DNA from: a virus
Reading direction: 5' to 3' (one strand)
DNA: 27,542 nucleotides
IMG/VR virus record: IMGVR_UViG_3300008516_000123
Coordinates: 1-27,542 of that record
The position numbers and the translations under genes are program-made. The notes beneath the pieces are model-generated. The model worked only from the letters and a program-made list of their open reading frames with translations, searched no databases and was not told the DNA's origin. Each line of letters begins with the position of its first letter. Positions within the stretch are counted from its first letter, which is position 1. Shown here one piece after another: positions 22,718 through 27,542 of the stretch.

Positions 22718-23878
22718 TTACGCAGCGTTCTTGATTCGCCCGTGAGTCTTCTCCAACCTGCGGACCATACCCATATCGGTGCGGTACTCGTCCTTCCGAG
22801 CGTCCTTGTCGTTCGCTTGGATGTTGGTGAAGAGCTTGGTGTCTCGTCCCCGGAGGAAGCGGTAGCCAACGTTTTCGAGATCGACAACGTAGGCGCGTTT
22901 CCCATAGGTGTCACCCTCGAACAGATTGTGCTTGACAACCATCAGGTCGCCATGAGGGGTGATGAGACGCTGGACATTCAGGCCGAGGGACTGATCGGTC
23001 GGCACGAGTTCGAGGTACTTGGTACCTTCCAACGAGATGTTGGAGACGACGCTCGGAGCCGCGAACATGACCTTCTTGCCGCTGCCATAGCGGAACACAT
23101 CCTCGGCAAAGCCGAAGAACGTGACCATATTAAAGATACCACCGAAGTCGGCGTCGTTGGTCGAGATGACCTCGTCAACCCCACCGGTGGTTCGGATACG
23201 TGGTGAAGCCGCGCCGGACAGAGTATCGCTAGAGCCATACTCGCCAAACCACAGCTTGTTCTCGATGTCGACAGCGTGCTCGACGCCGACTTTCTTCTGC
23301 TGGTAAGCAAGGTCATCCGGGCCGTACAGCTCGGTTGCCAGCTCAGTGTTGGTGAACTCGAAAGGCGACCGGATGATCTCGGTGCTATTCGTCTTCACGA
23401 CCTTCTGAGTCGTCTTGCTCAGACCAGAGGTTGCGCCCTCAGCCGCAGCGCCACCGAGGATGGTGATCTGGTCATTGTCCAGAATCGCAGCCGCGGCAGT
23501 TCCGCCAAAGCTACGGATGCACTGGAACTGATTCGCGGAGTCCTTGGACTCTACATACAGTACCTCACCAGTGCGCTGGATACGAAAGACACTGCCGATA
23601 CGGTAGTAAGCACCGTTGTCGACCGTGATGGTTGTGTGAGTGACGGTAGAAAGCGCACCATTGATACGATCAAGGGTGGGGATTCTCTCGTCTTCTTGCC
23701 AGTGATAGTCCGGAGCCATGACCGCCTTCTTGCTGACCTTAGCAGTCAACAGAGCGAGCGGGGCCTTTTCGCTATCCAGCCAAAAAATCTCGTCATCCAT
23801 CTGGATGACTTTGGATGCGGCAAGGATAGCACCGGAACCAGCATTGGCTCTCATCAGTTGATTGATGGTTGGAGCCAC
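22718..23878 (-). CDS. Major capsid protein, SU10-like (DUF5309)
   Basis: At 386 residues, this fits the HK97-fold capsid proteins of the SU10/DUF5309 group. Features in common include the N-terminal helical part, the segment near residue 60 (WQEDERIPTLD), the E-loop-like beta region (YRIGSVFRIQRTGEVLYVES near 91-110), the middle VEHAVDIENKLWFGEYG, and the C-terminal P-domain and basic tail with many Arg and Lys. It forms the icosahedral shell. It follows a scaffold-like gene as expected. The start codon is GTG with AGGAGG 8 bases upstream. The family call is from memory of the pattern and is good but not certain. Confidence 0.8.
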   Translation of the reverse strand: MAPTINQLMRANAGSGAILAASKVIQMDDEIFWLDSEKAPLALLTAKVSKKAVMAPDYHWQEDERIPTLDRINGALSTVTHTTITVDNGAYYRIGSVFRIQRTGEVLYVESKDSANQFQCIRSFGGTAAAAILDNDQITILGGAAAEGATSGLSKTTQKVVKTNSTEIIRSPFEFTNTELATELYGPDDLAYQQKKVGVEHAVDIENKLWFGEYGSSDTLSGAASPRIRTTGGVDEVISTNDADFGGIFNMVTFFGFAEDVFRYGSGKKVMFAAPSVVSNISLEGTKYLELVPTDQSLGLNVQRLITPHGDLMVVKHNLFEGDTYGKRAYVVDLENVGYRFLRGRDTKLFTNIQANDKDARKDEYRTDMGMVRRLEKTHGRIKNAA

Positions 23879-23886
23879 TTTATTAT

Positions 23887-23892
23887 CCTCCT
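23887..23892 (-). promoter_or_regulatory. Ribosome binding site of the capsid gene (sets a GTG start)
   Basis: AGGAGG on the minus strand lies 8 bases before the GTG at 23878. The next in-frame ATG is at codon 9 and has no such site, so GTG is the likely start of the most abundant virion protein. Confidence 0.65.
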
Positions 23893-23902
23893 AGCAGAAA
23901 TC

Positions 23903-24928
23903 TCACTGCATGAAGGGGATTGCGCTGATCTGTTTCTTGGTGCCAACGATCCGGCGCTTCTCCTCTTCTTCAGGAGAGACCTTCTGTTTGGGTTTATTGA
24001 GTTCCCGTCCCCGCTTCGATGCAGGGGAGGAACGCTTCGCTGATGATACAGGTGCTGGAGCGCTCTCGGTGTCAGTGTTGTCTCCGGGACTTTCGGCGTC
24101 GGCCCTTTCGACAGCGCGTGCGACCGCGAGAACTGCAGTCATGATACCTTGGGGTGTCGTGGCGAGACTCTGGTTGCCGTTCCCAATGTACTGAAACAGT
24201 AGGGAGTTGTCTTGCAACTCGTGTGCCTCTTTCACGATGGCGGCTTCTAGCCCACCCATCTTGTATGCTGCCTGCAATCCTGCTGTGATCCCCGCGTTGA
24301 CTTTATCGCGTTCCTGCCTATCGGTCTCGACCGCTTGGGCTTTTTTGAGGCTTTCCTTTACCCCACCGACTTCGCTCTCAATGAGCGCCTCGGCTTCCTT
24401 ACGTGCGAGAACTGCGATAGTCGGACCCAGTTTTGCCGGATCTTCGATTGCTTCCGCTAGTGCGGCCTGAATCGCTGGGTCCTGATAGTTGATCCCCGCG
24501 CCCTTGGGCTTGGGGGCCTCCTCCTCCGGGATGGCCGGGGTAGCTGCTCGCGCTCGAATCTGTTCTTCGAGGGCTTCCAACTTCCCCTGCTGGTAAGCCA
24601 GCCGCTCTGCCATCTGGCCGTCCGAAACCTCTTCCGTGGTCTGCTCGGGTTCCGTTCGGAATCTGGCAAGCGTCTGATCGAATTCGTTTCCTTCTAGTTC
24701 TTCATCGTCCCCGTCGGCTTCGGTCGAATCTTCCACGGAAATGTCCATCTCCGGGGGACCGGCTTGATAGACGGGAGTGTCTCCACCCCAGCCGTCTCCT
24801 TCGTCGGGAACGTCTTCTGGGAGTCTTGCATGTTGCTCCTGCTCAATGGCGTCGAGACTTGAGTCTGACTCGTGCACCTGTTGGTCGGTTCCAAAAACGC
24901 TGATGTCACCTTTAGGTTCTTCAGGCAT
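23903..24928 (-). CDS. Scaffold-like protein
   Basis: The 341-residue protein is very acidic in its first 110 residues, helical in the middle with likely coiled regions (QQGKLEALEEQIRARA and on), and basic at the C-terminus (KRGRELNKPKQK ... KKQISAIPFMQ). An acidic, helical protein with a basic end, encoded directly upstream of the major capsid gene, is the classic shape of a scaffold that guides procapsid assembly and then leaves. No protease domain is visible. I chose ATG 24928 because AGGAGG lies before it and it overlaps the upstream stop; the longer start would lie well inside the preceding gene. Confidence 0.75.
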   Translation of the reverse strand: MPEEPKGDISVFGTDQQVHESDSSLDAIEQEQHARLPEDVPDEGDGWGGDTPVYQAGPPEMDISVEDSTEADGDDEELEGNEFDQTLARFRTEPEQTTEEVSDGQMAERLAYQQGKLEALEEQIRARAATPAIPEEEAPKPKGAGINYQDPAIQAALAEAIEDPAKLGPTIAVLARKEAEALIESEVGGVKESLKKAQAVETDRQERDKVNAGITAGLQAAYKMGGLEAAIVKEAHELQDNSLLFQYIGNGNQSLATTPQGIMTAVLAVARAVERADAESPGDNTDTESAPAPVSSAKRSSPASKRGRELNKPKQKVSPEEEEKRRIVGTKKQISAIPFMQ

Positions 24929-25202
24929 TCTCTTCCTCCTCTTCATCGTTGTAGGCATCTGGGTCTACCGTGATGAGTGCCCGAAGCTGACCTGAAGCGT
25001 CAATCCTCGCTTGGAGCTGGGCGATTGCAGCGGGTTCAGCCGGGCTGATCCGCATGAGGGAGTCTAGGTCGCGCTTGATGGTAGCCTCCAAGTAACCCAC
25101 CAACGCCTTACCTGCCGGGGTATGCTGTAGCAATGCGATCTGCTGGAAGTCTTCTCCCGAGATCGGTTCGGCCTCCCCAAGTATGTCTAGATATTTGCTC
25201 AA
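24921..25202 (-). CDS. Hypothetical small acidic head-block protein
   Basis: This 93-residue protein is mostly helical and ends in a string of glutamates (NDEEEEENA). The middle, GKALVGYLEATIKRDLDSL, looks amphipathic. No family is recognised. It lies between portal and scaffold, so a role in head assembly is possible. The start is TTG with AGGAGG a few bases upstream; no ATG in frame gives a reasonable start. The 3' end overlaps the scaffold start by 8 bases. Confidence 0.7.
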   Translation of the reverse strand: MSKYLDILGEAEPISGEDFQQIALLQHTPAGKALVGYLEATIKRDLDSLMRISPAEPAAIAQLQARIDASGQLRALITVDPDAYNDEEEEENA

Positions 25203-25206
25203 GTCT

Positions 25207-25212
25207 CCTCCT
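25207..25212 (-). promoter_or_regulatory. Ribosome binding site that sets a TTG start
   Basis: AGGAGG on the minus strand lies 4 bases before the TTG at 25202, directly after the portal stop codon. It supports translation from TTG. Confidence 0.6.
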
Positions 25213-27068
25213 TACGCTAGTGGTACCCCGCCCTGCGCCGCAGCCTGAGCTGCGAATTCGGCATCAGTGGGTACCTGTTCGTTTCCGGGGGCTTGACTCT
25301 GCTGTGCAGCTAGCTCTGCTGCTCGCTGAGCTTCGATGATCTTCCGTCCCTCAGTGATGAGGAACTGAGCGTTATCGAAGCCGAAGCCCTCCGCTAGATC
25401 GAGCATGGTGCGTTCCATCAGGGGGTGGTCAAGGGGCATGCCCATGTTCCCGAAGGTGGAGAGAGCGCCATTGGCTCGTTGCAACTTAGCACCGCGGTTG
25501 CCCGGCTCAGCCGAAGCAACGTCGATGGTAAAGTCTAGATCGAGGCCCGTACGGTTGGCCAGATCTTCTGGCGCGACGGTCTCGAAAGCATCCTCGGTGA
25601 ACATGTCACCGGTGACGCGAAGCTGCTGTTCTTCAGACATGTAGATCTCATTCAGGAGGATGAACATCTTCCCGAGATCGTGCAAGGCTCCTTCGGAGAG
25701 GAGTTTGAACATGAGTCCAGCTCGTGTCCCTGAAGCCTCCGCAAGAAGGTTAGCCTCAGTGGCTGTGCCTCCTGTAAGCTGCGAACTAAGACCTGCGAAG
25801 GTGTCAGTTGCTCCGCCAGCCTTTTGCTCCCATCGTTGTAGCTCATCTGATTCCCTGTACAGGGAGAAGTCGAGGGGTGCTGTCTGTAGCTCCTCGATGT
25901 CCCTCATGTCGTCAACGTATAGCGCACCACCCGGACGGAACCGGAGTTGATTCGGGTTCAGGTTAGAGGTACGCAGGATCTTGAACATCCGGTGGGCCGC
26001 GTACAGGAGATTGTCCAGTCGGGCGCTGTGGAGGATGTTCAGCTCAATGGCCAGCGAGAAGAGGATCTCTACCAGAGAGATTCCGTAGAACTCTTTGGGC
26101 AGGGGGATCGGGCAGAACTTGATGAAGGGCTTCAGCCCCAGAGGATTGGCCCGGTACTGGATTGGGTCCAGCTTCGGGTTCTCTTTGACGATGCTGACGA
26201 CCTTGCCGTCGTACCAGCACTCGATCTCGGTGAACTCCCGCTTGTTGGAGTCGATCCCCACCACCATGTCGCCAAAGGTCTCCTTGCGGGACTCCTCTAG
26301 CGTCTGGGTGTCCTTGTCCTTCTGGTTCCCCTTCTTCATCCACTCGATCAGCTTGCGGACAGCCGGCTCGTCGTAGATGCCCTCGTCTGCTTCGAGGCTG
26401 GCTATTACATTCTGGATGTTCTGGTCGCGTTCGTGGATGATCCACTCGCAGCTGTCTACGCTCCAGCCATCGGGGTCCGGGATGATCTCGTCAAGGTCGC
26501 ACTGCTCGACATAGGGGCCGTCCCATACCGTCATGGGCTGCATCTCTACCTTGTCGGTCTCCTTGAACTCGCCGGTGGGGAAGTAGCCGCTGAGGAGGGT
26601 GATCTCCTCCTGATCCACCGTCCGGGTCATCCGGTTCCGCACGTCCTTGCGGTGGCCGACCTTCCAGATAGAGGTGCCGTAGATCTTGGCAGCCTTCACG
26701 TAGTCCACCAGCTCGATGCTCAGCTTGAGAGCGTCCCACTGGTACGTGATAAGGACTCGGTGCTTGCCGGCGCGGTCTCTGTCGTCCTCACTGCGGGGAC
26801 CGACGAAGATCTCGGGCTTATTGGCTGCGAGGCGAGGCATGTAGGCCTCGACATCCGAGAAGATCATGGGGATGGCCAGCTCAGACGTGGAGAAGTCTTC
26901 CGGCATCTCAAAGTAGGACCGGTACGCCTTGTACCACTCGTCCCACTTGTCCCGCATGGACTCGATTACGTCCTTGCCACGTTCGTAGTGTTCCCAGACA
27001 ATCGCCGCCTGCTCATCCTTCGGGAGCAGCTCGTCAGTCCAGTCGATCTTGTTCACATGTTCTGGCAT
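25212..27068 (-). CDS. Portal protein
   Basis: The 618-residue protein fits podovirus-type portals of the P22-like group. It has an N-terminal helical region with many aromatic residues (WDEWYKAYRSYFEMPEDF), the wing and stem domains in the middle, a likely long helix near LVEILFSLAIELNILHSARLDN, and a Gln/Ala-rich helical C-terminus like a barrel. It forms the dodecameric ring at one capsid vertex through which DNA is packed and released. It sits directly after the terminase gene, with its start touching the terminase stop, the standard order. No catalytic motif is expected. The size is within the usual range for portals. Confidence 0.85.
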   Translation of the reverse strand: MPEHVNKIDWTDELLPKDEQAAIVWEHYERGKDVIESMRDKWDEWYKAYRSYFEMPEDFSTSELAIPMIFSDVEAYMPRLAANKPEIFVGPRSEDDRDRAGKHRVLITYQWDALKLSIELVDYVKAAKIYGTSIWKVGHRKDVRNRMTRTVDQEEITLLSGYFPTGEFKETDKVEMQPMTVWDGPYVEQCDLDEIIPDPDGWSVDSCEWIIHERDQNIQNVIASLEADEGIYDEPAVRKLIEWMKKGNQKDKDTQTLEESRKETFGDMVVGIDSNKREFTEIECWYDGKVVSIVKENPKLDPIQYRANPLGLKPFIKFCPIPLPKEFYGISLVEILFSLAIELNILHSARLDNLLYAAHRMFKILRTSNLNPNQLRFRPGGALYVDDMRDIEELQTAPLDFSLYRESDELQRWEQKAGGATDTFAGLSSQLTGGTATEANLLAEASGTRAGLMFKLLSEGALHDLGKMFILLNEIYMSEEQQLRVTGDMFTEDAFETVAPEDLANRTGLDLDFTIDVASAEPGNRGAKLQRANGALSTFGNMGMPLDHPLMERTMLDLAEGFGFDNAQFLITEGRKIIEAQRAAELAAQQSQAPGNEQVPTDAEFAAQAAAQGGVPLA

Positions 27069-27542
27069 TTAGTCCCACCCGTGAATCTTTGGCATGCCGG
27101 ATGCTTTCTCGTTCATGACTGGTGCCCTTCTCGTGTAGGCCGCTCCCTCATCGCCATAGTGCTCGATGATACTCTGATCCACGAACCCGAGATGGGAGTT
27201 CTGGTTCAGATACCGCGGTCGGGCTGTCAGCATGTACCGGAGTGCGTCAGGCAAGTGATCGTCCTTCTTTCTCGGTTTGTCCGGCTGATCCAACTCGGTA
27301 CGATTGTTGACCTCTGCAAACTGGTAGGTCTCCAACGTCTTTATCAGCTTCGGACACGCGACACTGATGAACAGTTTCGGATGATCGGGGTTCTTTTCTA
27401 GCGTAGCCCGGAGGTAGCGACTGACTACACTGAGTCCGGGGTTGATCTGGTCGTCTGCTGGTCGCGCGTAAATTCCTCCAGCTCGATATACAGCCATTGG
27501 GGAGTTTCTATCGGATGCTGCGTTAGTACCGAACTTACGCGC
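27069..27542 (-). CDS. Terminase large subunit, C-terminal nuclease part (partial)
   Basis: The frame is open to the window edge, giving 157 visible residues; the start and the ATPase domain lie outside. The sequence INPGLSVVSRYLRATLEK, then LFISVACPKLIKTLETYQF and KKDDHLPDALRYML match the end of phage terminase nuclease domains, in which the last Asp of DDHxxDALRY helps hold the catalytic metal. The enzyme cuts concatemeric DNA and drives packaging into the head. It is followed at once by the portal gene. An internal ATG at 27497 is not the true start. Confidence 0.88.
   Translation of the reverse strand, partial: ARKFGTNAASDRNSPMAVYRAGGIYARPADDQINPGLSVVSRYLRATLEKNPDHPKLFISVACPKLIKTLETYQFAEVNNRTELDQPDKPRKKDDHLPDALRYMLTARPRYLNQNSHLGFVDQSIIEHYGDEGAAYTRRAPVMNEKASGMPKIHGWD

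Noticed and set aside
23276-24043. 255-codon + strand frame opposite the capsid and scaffold genes
   Set aside because: Antisense shadow of the major capsid gene; no motif.
26433-27401. Long open frame on the + strand opposite the portal and terminase genes
   Set aside because: It lies antisense to well-supported genes, shows no domain, and its composition is that of a shadow frame.
1-27542. tRNA genes, CRISPR arrays, insertion sequences and attachment sites
   Set aside because: I looked for tRNA-like T-loops, spaced direct repeats, transposase motifs and integrase and found none that hold up.

Overview
The window is a densely coded piece of a double-stranded DNA tailed phage or prophage-like genome. 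The gene order (terminase, portal, scaffold, major capsid, adaptor, a large nozzle-like protein, putative ejection proteins, lysis) and the absence of tape-measure, tail-tube or sheath genes suggest a short-tailed podovirus. A small lipoprotein with an o-spanin look next to a lytic transglycosylase suggests a Gram-negative host. I cannot name the species or the host. No integrase, repressor, tRNA or CRISPR is visible.

Two gene blocks converge near 6.75 kb. The left block (1-6764, + strand) is replication and recombination. It holds two small proteins with hydrophobic C-terminal tails, a family A DNA polymerase with an N-terminal family-4-type uracil-DNA-glycosylase domain, a small unknown protein, a T4 gp32-like single-stranded DNA binding protein, a PD-(D/E)XK nuclease with four cysteines placed like a Cas4/AddB iron-sulfur site, a RuvC-like resolvase, a calcineurin-like metallophosphoesterase and two unknown proteins. 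They are tightly packed and often overlap by a few bases, so they probably form one early operon that replicates, processes and resolves phage DNA.

The right block (27542 down to 6741, - strand) is morphogenesis and lysis. In transcription order it reads: terminase large subunit (3' part only), portal, a small protein, scaffold-like protein, SU10-type major capsid protein, a protein with a matrin/U1-type C2H2 zinc finger, a beta-rich decoration-like protein, a rho-independent terminator, a glycosyltransferase, an adaptor-like protein, a nozzle-like protein, four small or mid-sized structural candidates including a GNAT acetyltransferase, a proline-rich protein, a glycine-rich protein, two large putative internal virion proteins, a FmdB-like zinc ribbon, and a lysis cassette (single-TM coiled-coil protein, SLT transglycosylase, small lipoprotein). 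Seven junctions in this block use the one-base overlap TAATG, which points to strong translational coupling.

No gene-free stretch exceeds 300 bases. Promoters for both blocks must lie outside the window, because the two blocks face each other.

The most unusual points are the polymerase-glycosylase fusion with substituted uracil-recognition residues and an HDG motif C, the eukaryote-like zinc finger in the head module, the C-terminal sorting-signal-like tails of the first two proteins, the glycosyltransferase placed between head and tail genes behind a terminator, and the 17-glycine run with helical-looking repeats in a putative virion protein.
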